DNA from: Euwallacea fornicatus
Lineage: Eukaryota; Arthropoda; Insecta; Coleoptera; Curculionidae
Assembly (NCBI RefSeq): GCF_040115645.1
Contig: NC_089559.1
Span: 3,162,001 to 3,226,000, forward strand
Direction of reading: 5' to 3'
DNA length: 64,000 nt
Part shown: one piece after another, positions 33,975 to 46,005 of the stretch
Layout: the number at the start of each line of letters is the position of its first letter
How positions within the stretch are numbered: the first letter of the stretch is position 1
Made by a program: the position numbers and the translations under genes
Notes under the pieces: model-generated
Database searches by the model: none
What the model was told of the DNA's origin: nothing
The model's input: only the letters and a program-made list of their open reading frames with translations

Positions 33975-36900
33975 GTAAGACAGCGGCGTCCCCTGATTGG
34001 TGGAGATTTTTTCAGTTTTTTTGCAGGTCTGAGTGGCGCGCTGGTTAAGCGTATTTTGCCTATTTGTAGGTTAGGTTGTGTTTTGTATTGTTGTTATTTG
34101 AGAAAAAAGTTGCCTCTATTCACTTATGAATCTTATTATAATGCGTCGTTTAAATGCGTTATTTCACTACTTTAATTAAGAAAATTTAATATTTCTTCCA
34201 TAGATGTGTGGGTGTAAGTCAAGCGTCGACGAGTTGCCTCTGACTTGGTCTTCACACGTGACACCCCAAATTAATTACTTAATATGTTTATAATTAAATA
34301 CGATCCTCGATATCGAGTGATTATAATGAAAATTTGATGGCCAATAGAGAATATTTTGAGTTTATTTAATGAAGTTAGTAGTCGATTTTTGTAAATAATG
34401 AAGTCTGTCTGCAATATGTTTTTAATGCGGTTTATCCCAATTTCTTGCCCCGTAACACTTACTTTTGATTCGGTCCTAAAAATTTCAAGGGTTCCAATAA
34501 AACTTCGAAGCTTTATAGAGGAAATTCCGGAAGTTCGAATTGAGCTCAGTTGGTTTGTATAAGTTATGAAGTTCGCTTACAATAAAGATTTAACGTCGCT
34601 TATCCCATTCCTCTCACATTACGAGTTAAAGGTGTTCTCTGATGTCTATTCTTGTTTGGAACTTTATTAAAATTAAGGGAATTTTAGTAAAAATTTTAAG
34701 ATAGGAAATCGAACTTAGTTCGTGTAAGTAAGGAACTTTGGCTACAGCATTTGTGTAATACAAGCAATCGCTGCCAGTTCACATCTGAATTTGGAGAAGC
34801 AATCTTACGGCCAACCGCGATAAGGCCCCTAAAATTTTAGAGATCTTTGTAGGGTTTTCAGAGTTAATCGTGAAAAGTCTGCACTTTCAAAGAGAACTCA
34901 ACTGATTTACCTAACTTTTATGCATTTCCTGCAATAATATCTTTACTGCAGGGCACAATCATAGTGGAACTTGAAAATTCCTTGCAAGAGATATTCGTAG
35001 TTTTCATAATACAAAGAAAATGTGTGATCCTTTTAATTTTCATGATTCTATTACACAGTACTTCTTGTACAGTAAATTAAAACAATCAGTGGCGTGGCTT
35101 GTCCTTAACCAGAATTACGAATTATTAAAGTCTACATTCTTGGTGTCAGATTTTGACCGATCTTTACTTCATACTTCTTCGTGATACGTTACTACGTTGT
35201 CATAAAAAAACTTCTTAAATTTCGCCCATTATACGAGGGATCTGGGACATTGGAATTCAAAAAAATGAATTATGCAGTTGGTATTTAAATGAAGATACGA
35301 ATTTTTTTTTAAATTCAAAGCGGTTAATATCAGACCCTGTCTCAGTGCAAGTCGTTTCAAACACTGTATGTTACCCCACTGGGTCTTTTTGACAGTAGAT
35401 TTTACAAATTTTAGCAGTTTTCAAAGGAGGCTCGGGACGTTCGAATCGGAAACAAATCAGTGGCGTAACTTACTTTCAAATGCAGTTACGATATTTCGAA
35501 ATATGCAGGTTATTACAGTCAGATTTTTTCCTGGCTTCATCCGATTTACATTTTTTTGTACTGAGGCGCTGATCTTCCAAAATTTTTCTAGTCGCTTGTT
35601 AAGGAGACTTGAGGCTTCAAAGTAGGTATGAAATCAGTGCCGTAGATTATCTCTAAACTCAGTTACGAACTTTTTAATTCCGCGCAGTTGAGGGCAGACA
35701 TAACAGCTGTGACACTTTTAAAACGTTCAGGTTAGATATTTTGGACACCCTACGATGATTGCCTTCAAAAACAATCTTAACTTCATGTATAATACGGAAA
35801 CTACCACAACAATAAAAAGCTCTCATCCAATTTGCCTAAAACGAAGCAAGGCAGGATAGCAAACATCAAAATGGTTAACATGCCAATCGATATCCATTAC
35901 TTTTCTGCTGCCAGCGATTGAAATGGGATGAGGCTTTAAAACAATAATCGTTTTAGGGCTGAGTGCAAATTGGATTTTTCTGTTTCCAGTGGCTCAATAT
36001 TGACCCACAAATCGGCTCTTACCGAAATAATTGTTTCCCCCCTTCCACAGCAAATCAGCAGCAAAGATTCTTTCCCTAAAACTCCGAAAATGCACTAATT
36101 TCAGTTTTATTCAAACTCCGGAGATTTTCTCGGAATTTAAGAGCAATGGGAATGGTCCACACAAACTTCCATTGAAGTCATAAACTTTCCTAAAAGTTAA
36201 CCCAAAGTTTTCTGGAAATCTGATTTAAGTTTTCTTCTCCGGGGTAATTGTGTCAAAATCGGGAAATTTCAATCACATTAAAATTCCAATTTTTCACCAA
36301 AAACACAATTCTATTGCAGACAAACTCGAATTACGCCAGTATTTCCTAATATTCTCGCCAGTCCTGCACGTAAATTTCAATGTAGAGAAGTTTTCTATGC
36401 CTGGAAGATTTGCGAACCAACTTCTTTAGTTTCCTTACAGAAATCGGGAGTTGTTTGCCAGAAAATGGAGAAAAATTGCAAAAAGGTGAAATATATGATG
36501 GGAATAATGAAATAAAGCGGAAAGTGGTGTGTTGTGTTTGACTCTCGACTAGAAAAAGTCAAAGAATTATAGTTCTTTGCGATCTATTTTGATTTCTTTA
36601 CGATTCACTAGATAGAACTTCAAAAGGTAACGGAACTTTGCTTTTTTAGCGTAAAGAAAGCTCCGCAAGGGTTCGCGTCTACCTAAAATACACGGTTGAA
36701 TTGGTTTTCATAATAACCAGGGCCTATTGAACTAAGCCTAATCTTATCGCCTATAAGTCGTATAACTTTATCGGTTGGAGGCGATTGGACAAATCTCATC
36801 AATCAGGTTATATTTGCGTTTGTCGGTTGGGCGCCTCCTCTACGGCAGTTGGGGCGGTTGAGCGTTATCATATTTGAAATGTTCGTTTGAAATAACCTGC

Positions 36901-37778
36901 TGGTCCTGTTAAATTCTTAAGTGCTCGTGAACCAAACTTTCGGCTCGCCCTTGACTGAACAAACGTAAACCAGAATCGCCTTTAAATAAATCCAGATTTC
37001 CGCAACTTTCCAGCTGGAAATTCGAAACACTTAGGTGGCAAGCGTTATATCTCGCCTGGAATTGCCACCACGAAAGTTTTATGAAATCTAACGGTAACAC
37101 CATTAATTTCATGTCATAAACACGCGTTTTACCGGCTTAGGGACCTATCGAAGTTAGTAAATAATAAGGGAAAGTTCCCTGAAGAAATGGAAACAGTGTT
37201 TCCGGTGCTAATGCCGGTCGATTAGGTCTTAATGCCGGAGCATGCTTCTGACACATTTATTGGTTAGCAGTGCCTGTAAAAATATTAGTTTTATTGAAAC
37301 TGATTACTTTAAAATTAAAGGGTGAATTGGAAAGGTTGGTACATGGACCGGTGAGTAGACCACTTGGTACCTGGGAGGTTCGAGTCAACAATTTCAATCG
37401 AAAATTTGACATGAAAATATAAGTGAAGGAAACTACAGTAAAGCCAAACAAATATCAACAAGAATATCTAGGTCGTTGTAAAATCAAATACGAGAAAAAC
37501 CCGTAAAAGGACCAGAAAATAGAAAAAGTCAAATTCAAAGCATCTAAATGGATCAGTGACACCAATTGACTTTAGTATGCGTTAAACTTTAGAAATTTCG
37601 AAAACTCTGAATTGTAAACATAACTTAGGGAAACACCAAGATTCATTGCTTAGTAGAGGCTGTAAGAGAACCATTTTAAGCTGAACCATATCTTGTGATT
37701 CCACCAATGCCTCGTGGCCGATAAAAGGGCTTTACCAACTTTCAAAAAAGAGTTATTTCCAAATGGTATTCTTTGCAG
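33975..37778 (+). other. Intron between exon 4' and exon 4
   Basis: 3.8 kb without a recognised gene or element. It contains only short chance frames. A block near 36700-36870 is somewhat richer in GC. In a transcript using exon 4', this stretch and exon 4 are removed together. Confidence 0.7.
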
Positions 37779-37959
37779 CGCTGATGGAAACTATGAGGTG
37801 ACCTTGATGACGAAAGCGACGGTCTACAACAACGGACTGGTCGTCTGGCAACCGCCAGCGGTCTACAAGAGCTCATGCGCAATCGACGTAGAGTTTTTCC
37901 CATATGATGTCCAGACATGCGTACTTAAGCTGGGCAGCTGGACGTACGATGGGTTCAAG
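37779..37959 (+). CDS. nAChRalpha4: nAChR alpha4 alternative exon 4 (loop E, Cys-loop, loop B)
   Basis: Second version of the same exon, also 181 nt. The acceptor is TTCTTTGCAG|CGCTGATGG. The peptide is [20 protein letters not shown] ... [18 protein letters not shown] ... GSWTYDGFK. Relative to exon 4' the Cys-loop loses three acidic residues or gains hydrophobic ones (E to A, E to V, F to L and others), so receptors with either version should differ in the gating interface. The donor is AAG|GTTCGG, much weaker than that of exon 4'. It joins in phase 0 to the exon at 45260. I rank alpha4 above alpha1-alpha3 because of the exon pair and the downstream sequence. Confidence 0.93.
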
Positions 37960-38131
37960 GTTCGGACATTTATCCACCACAGACTGGTGCTCTTTGTACA
38001 TTGAAACATGTGGTCGTTGTCAGTTTCATTATGCTGTAAAATTTGGCCTGTTACTTTTTTTTGCGAGTCGGAGGGACGGAGGGAAATGGGGCCACCAAAA
38101 CCGGAAAAGATCCGCGAAAATGTGCTTAAAC

Positions 38132-38186
38132 CGTGTTTAAACACGACACCGTTTAAACCATGAACCGGTTTAAACAATGTTTAAAT
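38132..38186. repeat. Cluster of TTTAAA palindromes
   Basis: CGTGTTTAAACACG (38132-38145) is a perfect 14-bp palindrome, and is followed by GTTTAAAC at 38151-38158 and 38168-38175 and TGTTTAAATA near 38179. The cluster lies 170 bp after the weak donor of exon 4. Confidence 0.8.
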
Positions 38187-40070
38187 ACATAAAACGTGAA
38201 AAAGTTCACTTTTTTTTTTTCAGAAAAAAAGAAATTTAATTTTGAAAAATTTAAATTTCGAAAAAAACGTTTCTCTTTTGTTTTGGTCGCACCCATTTTC
38301 GTATTTCGAACAAAATCTGTAATAAAATCTTAAGTGTTTTAGAATAATTAAGTTGCTCCCTGTATATATTGAATGTACACAATTTTGGGAAAGGTATAAA
38401 ATATCAAGTGGCATCGATCTCTTTTCACTGCAATAAGTGAAGAGTTTCTTTAATCCACTGGAACTATTCATCTCTCATTGCATGATATCTGTACTTTCAA
38501 ACGTATTTTTCTTTTATCATAATTACCAGTAGGTCGCTGTGGTATGCATAGAACTAATTAATCAACAGGTAAGTTGAATGATACTGTTTTCAGCTTGTGG
38601 AGGCTAAAAAATATGTTTCTATAGTGTTTTAGACCTCAATTTGGAATCTTTTTGAAAACGACGCGGCTGTAATGATTAGGGGCGCTAGCACGTGTGTCCA
38701 TCAATTAAACCCATCAATTTTCAATCAGTCCCGCTCCTCTTTGACAATCCATAAAATGAATCCAAATCCACTGCTTTCACAACTATTATTGTTCCATATT
38801 ACACTTAAAACTGCAGCTATGAAAGCGGATGAATACCGCCATTGCTACTGCCAAATCGAGCAAATCGCATTCAAATATCATCTGCATTATCGCGTTATTC
38901 TTACTTAATGCAAATTTCGCCTTAAAGCCCAATTTCTATAATGGCAATTAATATATCGTGATTCTTGGAACTCAATCTCTGTCAATCTTAATGGTATAAT
39001 CGATAATTACGATAAATAATTCTGGCCCGGCTGCGACAAAATGAAGTGTTTAATGGACTTAGTAAAGGAGAAACTGCTTCAGTCGCATCGCAATCAATAT
39101 TCTTAGTGGTAATGAAATCCAATAAAAGTCAATTTACAGCTTTGAAACGGACACTTGAAAAATTGGCAATTAAGTTTGGTTTAGAATGAAAACAAGAGGG
39201 GACATTTCATGGGCATGGGTATGGACCATTCGGTATGCGTAAATGTTTAAATCTCTTACATCGATGTCGAAATTAGAAAAATACGGCCTCAAGTGGTGGG
39301 TTGGTTGGAAGGACGGGTCAATGAGTGAACTGCTTGAAACCACTAATGTCCAAATTAAAAAGATATTAATTTAATTTGCCAGTTTTAGCAGAAAGTGTTG
39401 TTTTTTTATGTACCCAACAGATAACAAGTATTTCATCGAAAATCTTGAAGACCCATAGCCCGACGAAATTTCTTTCTGGCATTTTTTCAACACCTGCGAT
39501 GGATATCGCCAAAGGTGATGAAGCGGGAGGCGAAGTGATCTAGCGAACTTTTCGACGATGACAAGCCAACAAAGCGATTTTCTGTCGTATTTATACCGTA
39601 AACATGCGTGCACATATGCGCGCGCAGGGATGAGAGGGCCAAACGATACTCGTAGCGCTCAATCTCTTTCGCGCATGCTTACAACTTGAGTTGAGGCCCG
39701 TAAAAGGAGTATAAAACTAGGACCAAACGGCAAAAAACTTATTTTGCTCCTCGAAATAACAAGAATAAGGCCATAGAGACCTTTAAACTAGACAACAAGT
39801 TTAATAGGAAAGATAAAGTTAGGGTTCTAAACGCCGACTAAAGATGTGTACTACGTCACGTATATGTGGTCCAGTTATCATCGAGAAATATCCGAGATCA
39901 CTTTGCTCATTTCGTACTCGGCGTTGATGATAGCGATTGCAGGCGTGCAGAAAGAAATTTCCTTTCATACGTTATAAGCTAGCAAGCATTTTAAAGTATA
40001 GTTTTTGCGGTCAAAAATGCCTTCTCAGTCTGATTATCATGAGGTTTAAATTTTCCTTCAGACTGACTTC

Positions 40071-40139
40071 CAAGGAACGTTCCTTGAAGCGATGAAATAA
40101 ATTAGTGAATGTTCATTATTTCCTGGACAGAATGTCCAG
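40071..40139. repeat. Two short perfect palindromes
   Basis: CAAGGAACGTTCCTTG (40071-40086) is a 16-bp perfect palindrome containing inverted GAA/TTC units like a heat-shock element. CTGGACAgaaTGTCCAG (40123-40139) has 7-bp arms around 3 bases, the spacing of a steroid-receptor type inverted repeat. Function is not shown by the sequence. Confidence 0.6.
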
Positions 40140-42783
40140 AGAAAAATGTATCATCGCTCCTTGGTCAGGGAGCTTTATACACCTAATAGGCGTTCCTAAA
40201 AATGTCTCCCCCTGCACACATAGCATTCATCTCATTGTAAAGTGCGAAAAACAGAAAAATTGATTAAACATCATGTGTAAATCTGTCAGCGTCATTTAGT
40301 GCATTCATAGTCTTCAAACAAATACTCGAAAAATTGGCGATTATTCTTTTGAATTGGTAAAATTTTTCATTGCCAGAAAATTTCATTTAACGAATTTTCT
40401 CTAATTTTTCTCGTCGTTGACGACATACAGATTCCCTGAAAGCTGAAATATTTCAACGAAGACGTCCCAGATTTCCGTGATATCAAAATAAAGGCTCAAC
40501 GTCTGTTTTTGAAGGAAATCCGGGATGATGGTATGGGAAACACGTCGCGGCTTGTCTGACCGGAACAAAGACTGCAGTCATGGGGCTGATAGTTTTAACA
40601 GATTGTCAAAAGTCAATCCTGTCAGCAATTGCTCTTTCAAGCGGGTTTAATTGAGTTTAGTGAAGACTCAAATTTAACGTTGAATTTCACATCAAACGCC
40701 AGTTGATGAGTAATGAATTAGTATAAACATAAACATGCCGGTTTGCTGACCATCTTCCAGCCGTGCTGATCAATCTAGTCACCATACGTACAGGCGTTTG
40801 GTTTCGCGGTTCCTTGAGTTTCGGATCTGTTTCTGAGTTTTCGCGACTTTAAGACAAAATACGTACATCAACCTGTATGAATTTATTCAATAGTCTGCAT
40901 GAACATTTAAGTTTCTTCTTCCATTAGATTTATCCCGCTTTTTAAGGTCAATTGCTTGAGAACTCCATGCAAATGACGAGTTTTAAGTCAGTTTCATGCA
41001 TGCCAAATCATAACTCGCATGGCTCAGTTAGAACTTTCTTACACCAACAAAAATTCCCATCAAGATCACTTTTTCAATCGACAGTTTGGGAGTAAATTTT
41101 GCACTTGAATCTCGACCAGAGATTGAAAAACTGGCCCCTCTACTGACCCCATTAACCGTATTAGCCAAGTACATGATACATTTTATACCTTTTCCATGCG
41201 GGAGTTGTTAACTGGCATATTGTTACATGTTAGATTGTTAGATAACCAAGTGGCATTGTTAACTAGATTGTAAGTAGATTACTACACGCTTTAGTAAATA
41301 CCTGCTGTACATAAACGCAAGCCTGATGTGATTTCAGTTACTGCCTGATGTATAAAGTATTTATATAAGAGGAAGAAAGATATATGACCTCATTAAGGGG
41401 TCCAAAATCGTACGAGAACAACTCCTGAGGGTCCAGAAGTTCTTTCTTGTTTGTTCGTTTACATAGGCATGCGAGTTACACAATTCAGAATGAAAGTAGC
41501 AGTTTTTGAGAGGATGCCATAGTTTAGTCAGCTATTCATAGTTGTGCATTTCATGTCATTTACCTGTTTACATGCATATAATCACGCAAAACTCACATTT
41601 TCTTCATCATTACACTGTTTTGTTTGCAGATAAGAAAGACGAAAATTATATCCCTACTGTGCCTAGTTAGTAGCAAGATGGCTCAAAAAGTGTAAAATTG
41701 TATAAGCTAAAAGAATATTACAAGAAAAGCCTGTGATGGGGCCGAGAGGGGCCTCTGAAACTGCCCGTCACTAACCAAGCCAAGTTCAAAGTTTGCGAAA
41801 CGGACAAGTGTCTATACCAGTCAACACTGATATCCATAAAAAGGTTTAACTGGACTAGTGACTGGGCACCACTAGATTTTATGTTAGAAAGAAGTGGAAA
41901 AATTGGAAAAATAACTCTATAACATCAAAAAAGTCTATTAATCTTTCTAAATCAATAAAGCTCTCCAAATGGACAAATATGTAGATCAGCAATAAGCCCT
42001 ACATCTTTCCCTCTAAATAAATCGAGGAGACTTTCCCAACGATTACGTCAAAGAGAGTGCACTCAGAGTGTTTATTTTTGGTGTTCAACAGTGTATCCGC
42101 CCAAACAACGATTCGACAAAATTGCCACTTAACAACCTGAGCATGGCCAAAACCTAGAATTTACCAAATGACTCCCAAAATTGACCATTAACAGGATGTT
42201 CTTGTCCGGACCACTCTGATTTTGAGTTTCCAAGACACTGTTTCGCAGAAACAAATATAAACAATTGGATATAACCCATTGTTTAGCGAAAGCCAAGCTC
42301 TATAAATAGGGACAAGTAACATTCTAGGAGAATTGAAATGACTTACCAGGTATTCCACACTCTAAGAGATCCTTATAACCGTTACAAGTTCACAGTGCCA
42401 TGAAGCATTGCATAAGAGGTATCTCAGGTGGATAGAAATGGCAGTTGTATCTGGAGGAGGAGCCCGGGTCTGCGGAGAACTTTCTTTGCAAAAGTCCGCA
42501 ATTATCATACCAACGTCTGATCTGCTTAGCAGAGGAGTAAGAGGGCTAAAACGCCTAAAGGGAACATCCCTTAAAAAGATGGTGGGATTCATAAAAACTA
42601 ACCTGAACTAGGCTGAAATAACCAGTAAGGTGCCACAATAGACCTCACATCGCAGTGGAGGACTATTATCACTACACCCAACCCAGTGCAATAGATTACA
42701 GATGAGGACCAGTTAAGATAGGTATACGTTTAACCTAATGACCTTAAAATTTGAATCTAAAATGGAAAATATTTAGTCTTTAG

Positions 42784-43509
42784 TGTACATAGAGGACCAA
42801 AAGTTTCGCATAAATTTATGAAAAATTGAAGGGATTACATCTAAGGTTTGAACACATTTCATGTATCGTATCCATGTCTAGATTCAATAGTTATTAAAAT
42901 ATTTATGCAATATGGCAATTAGAATGACCTGCTAGATCGCCTGACTTCGTTCCTATAGAGTTTTTATGGGGTTATTTGAAACCTAGAGTGTATTTAAATA
43001 AACTCAACAATACAAAAGAGTAAAAAACTAAAATTACTCAGGAAGTTCGAGATATACCCCTTCAAATGTTAAAAAAAGTTCTTGAGAAATTCGAATTACG
43101 GCTTGCCCATTATCAGGTTATATTTGGTTAGGATTAGACCAACGGGACACACTTGAAACATTTTAAATATTAGATTGTAGTAGTTTATATTGTTATTTTT
43201 TAACTATCAATAATTCTATTGTTTTATCTTTATTTTGTTTTTTTTCAAAAATAGTTCAATTTAGATATGGTTATCTTACATGAAATTTCTTCAAAATTTT
43301 TTAAAGAACTCATAGACATCATAATACATTAGATGGGGTTCCATAAAAAAAATTAAAGAGTACATGAATCTACAACATGGCTGACCCTGTATATTACATA
43401 AAAAAATAGAAAACTAAAAACAATATTGGACGTGTTCCAGCATTCTTATGAAAAATATTTCCTTCAATTTTTAACGAATTTATGTTCGGCTTTTGGTCCT
43501 CTATGTGTA
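42784..43509. repeat. Inverted repeat around a mariner fragment
   Basis: Left arm from 42784 (TGTACATAGAGGACCAAAAG, then ...CATAAATTTATGAAAAATTGAA) pairs with the sequence ending at 43509 (TTCAATTTTTAACGAATTTA, then ...CTTTTGGTCCTCTATGTGTA). Arms are about 70-80 bp. It may be the worn ends of the element that holds the transposase fragment, or an older foldback. Outside the arms similarity stops. Confidence 0.55.
42913..43131 (+). pseudogene. C-terminal fragment of a mariner/Tc1-type transposase
   Basis: The frame reads PARSPDFVPIEFLWGYLKPR, then VYLNKLNNTKE, a stop, then KTKITQEVRDIPLQMLKKVL, then EKFELRLAHYQ before the end. PARSPD--PIEFLWGYLK is the segment around the last catalytic residue. 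Only this third of the protein is present. At 43381-43391 a GACCCTGTA-type terminus follows, likely its 3' end; the 5' part was not found. It sits inside an intron of the receptor gene. Confidence 0.7.
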
Positions 43510-45259
43510 AATGGGTCAGTGAAATCAGTGCGATCACTGGGCACAAGTAAAATTTGCTTTAAAGAAAATAGAAAATTTGGAGAGTTAAAACAAGTTTGGG
43601 AAACTATAATATTCTTAAAGCAGAGGAATATCGATTGAATATTTCTAAGGACTGTAACACTCCAAAAATACGAGAAAAATCTGCAAATGGGTAAGTTTCT
43701 GGAGGAGCGTGTAACCATGAGTGTTAATGGAAGAAATTCTGGTCTAAACATGAAAACTTAAATGATAAAGATGAGTCGGAAACGCAACAACAAGAAACAT
43801 TAAATCTAAAATATCAATCAAATCGTGCAGAATTAATGGGAAAGAAGAAAAAATATTTTGGAGAAATAAAATAAATGTCTGGAAACGAGTGATCCAATAA
43901 GCACAACAACATATTTAAACAGCTTCACAGTTTATGAATGTATAAGTAAGTAGATCTTTTTGACACCAGTGAGGTTCCAGATTTCAAAAATGAAAAATTC
44001 AAAACGTTAAAACAAGTTTGAGAAGAAAAAATAAGTTTAAAACTTTACAAAATATCAACTAAAATTGAAAAATTTGCAAGTCTATATCGAGATGTAAAAT
44101 ATAAAAATGGTCTACAAAATAGACTTTAATTTTCTAAAAAAATCCAAAAATAGATAGAACGTTAACAAGTTAACCAGATTCCTGTTAAATTTGACACATG
44201 GACAAAAAATCTCATTCACATCTAAAAGAATGTGGAAACAAGACGGAATATTCGTATAAGACTGATTTGAAATGCCTGAAGCTGGTTTATTTCACGGGGA
44301 CATTAGGATTTATTGCAAAAAGGAAAGAACACATATGAGATTACCCTGTGGGATGGGTCTAGATGGTCGTAAAAAAGATTTTATATATGGTTTTATTTTC
44401 GTTAAATCGGCAATTTTTAGTTGGAAGAAATGAAAAATTCTAGAATTCTGCTAAAATTTTGATGATGCATTAATATACAAAAAAAAAAGAATAACAATTA
44501 AGTTTGAGACGATTTTTTTAAGGGATAATAGGGATTTCATTCTTTGATGAAAATTAAAAAAAAATTAAACAATAAATCTTAAAGAGGATTTGCGTGAAGT
44601 ATCGAAATCAGCAACAAGGAATTCTTTTAATAAATTTAAGGCAGAGTCCTAGAAAAGCTTAAAGATTCCACTAAAATTTGCAAAAAAGTTTTAAAATGGG
44701 GCTTTTCAGTTCGTCTCATTGTTCATTCATAAATCATAGCTTCATCACTTCTTCTTTATGTTTTCATATTTCTTCAATAACTCAAAAGAGAAAAGTTTAT
44801 TTTTTTCTTTGCTCTCGAAAAGCTTTTTCCAACTTTGGGTACAATTTAATATTTTATTTAAGTCAAATTCGTGTTACAACAATGTATATACCTACATTAT
44901 ATCAGAAGTTTTAACTGCATTTATATAGCTTAAAATTAGCTTTATCTAAAGGTATGTTGTTTTCGTTTTTTAGATTTTTAATTGCTGAAAACATACTTTT
45001 AGACACATCCAATGCTGAACTAAAGTCGTTTTATGTGTGATTTAGTACAATCTAGTTTAACTTGTACATAAATTGTGTAAAAATTGTACATAGGCTACCA
45101 AACATACATGTTTTTGTATATCGATGTGTGCGTTTTATTGACTTTCATTAGTACTATGCTAGGCATTATTATGACTGTTTTTTGACATTTTTTTCTTCTT
45201 GTTGTACCGATTACTGGCAAAATTTTGATTGATTTTATTATAGCTCCATGATTTTTCAG

Positions 45260-45375
45260 GTGGATCTCCGACATATGGACGAAAAGGCTGGAAGCAACAT
45301 TGTGGATGTTGGCGTGGATTTATCTGAGTTTTACATGTCTGTGGAGTGGGATATCTTGGAAGTTCCTGCAGTGAG
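45260..45375 (+). CDS. nAChRalpha4: nAChR alpha4 exon 5 (after loop B, up to the C-loop)
   Basis: The exon follows ATTTTTCAG and starts VDLRHMDEKAGSNIVDVGVD, then LSEFYMSVEWDILEVPAVR, with the last codon split (AG|GTAAG donor). VDL-HMDE and EWDILEVPA are strongly conserved in insect alpha subunits and belong to the beta-strand 8-9 region that includes loop F. The 116-nt length (phase 0 to phase 2) fits the flanking exons exactly. It is shared by both exon-4 versions. Confidence 0.95.
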
Positions 45376-45836
45376 GTAAGATTTTTTTTAACTATTTAAA
45401 AGCAATTCTTTCGTTGTGCTTTGATCCTTCCAGGTGAAAAACCTGTAGATCTTTATTTCTCCGCCGGAAGACGGGAGGATTTTTACGTTACATTCTGTTC
45501 TAAAAACGGAAAAAAATTCAAACGTTCCTCTTCATTAAAGAAAAACAGGAAGTATTTCTGTTTCTCAACCTTTTTCAAGTGCCAAATTAAAATTTTTCCT
45601 AATTTCCACGCCTTTGTATAAAGTTTTCTTTAAAAAATGTTCCTACTTCCTTTTGTTACGAGAATTCATGAAAAATACTCCCATGTGTCTCCGAACTATA
45701 TTTCACGCGTTAATGTAACTGAAAAATATACTTTAACTGTGTTTAAAAGGTCACTTTTCACACTCAACAACTGTGCGAAAAGAGCAATTTTCAACTTTTT
45801 GTTAATATAGTTACAAAAATATTTTCGTTATTTCAG

Positions 45837-46005
45837 AAACGAAAAGTTTTACACGTGCTGCGATGAGCCATATTTGGACATCACATTCAATATCACAATG
45901 AGGAGGAAAACCCTATTTTATACCGTCAATATCATCATCCCATGTATGGGGATATCGTTCCTCACAGTGCTCACATTTTACTTGCCTTCTGACAGTGGAG
46001 AAAAG
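45837..46005 (+). CDS. nAChRalpha4: nAChR alpha4 exon 6 (vicinal cysteines, M1)
   Basis: After TTTCAG the peptide continues [20 protein letters not shown], then [20 protein letters not shown], then [17 protein letters not shown]. The adjacent cysteines YTCC are the loop-C hallmark of alpha subunits, which bind the agonist directly. NIT is a possible N-glycosylation site. Residues after RRKT form transmembrane segment M1, and the end SGEK is the cytoplasmic start of M2, whose Glu is part of the cation-selectivity ring. The donor is AAG|GTAAGT in phase 0. The intron before it (45376-45836) is only 461 bp. Confidence 0.97.

Larger units (their letters stand above)
37960..45259 (+). other. Intron between exon 4 and the C-loop exon
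   Basis: 7.3 kb. It holds a cluster of GTTTAAAC words (38132-38186), two short palindromes (40071-40139), a mariner fragment (42913-43131) inside a larger inverted repeat, and a short block around 42380-42620 of unassigned coding-like sequence that might be the 3' end of an old retroelement. A TATA-like word (AGTATAAAACTAGG) stands at 39708. No host exon was recognised. Confidence 0.7.

Noticed and set aside
33975..34175. Extension of the exon 4' frame past the donor for 67 codons
   Set aside because: A consensus donor stands at 33975 and the conserved protein continues at 45260.
37863..38177. 104-codon minus-strand frame across exon 4
   Set aside because: Shadow of the conserved receptor exon.
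39700..39725. TATA-like word AGTATAAAACTAGG as an intronic promoter or LTR
   Set aside because: No matching LTR ends, target duplication or downstream exon could be shown.
42380..42620. Possible 3' end of a non-LTR retroelement ORF2
   Set aside because: The peptide resemblance was too weak and no poly-A or target duplication was seen.
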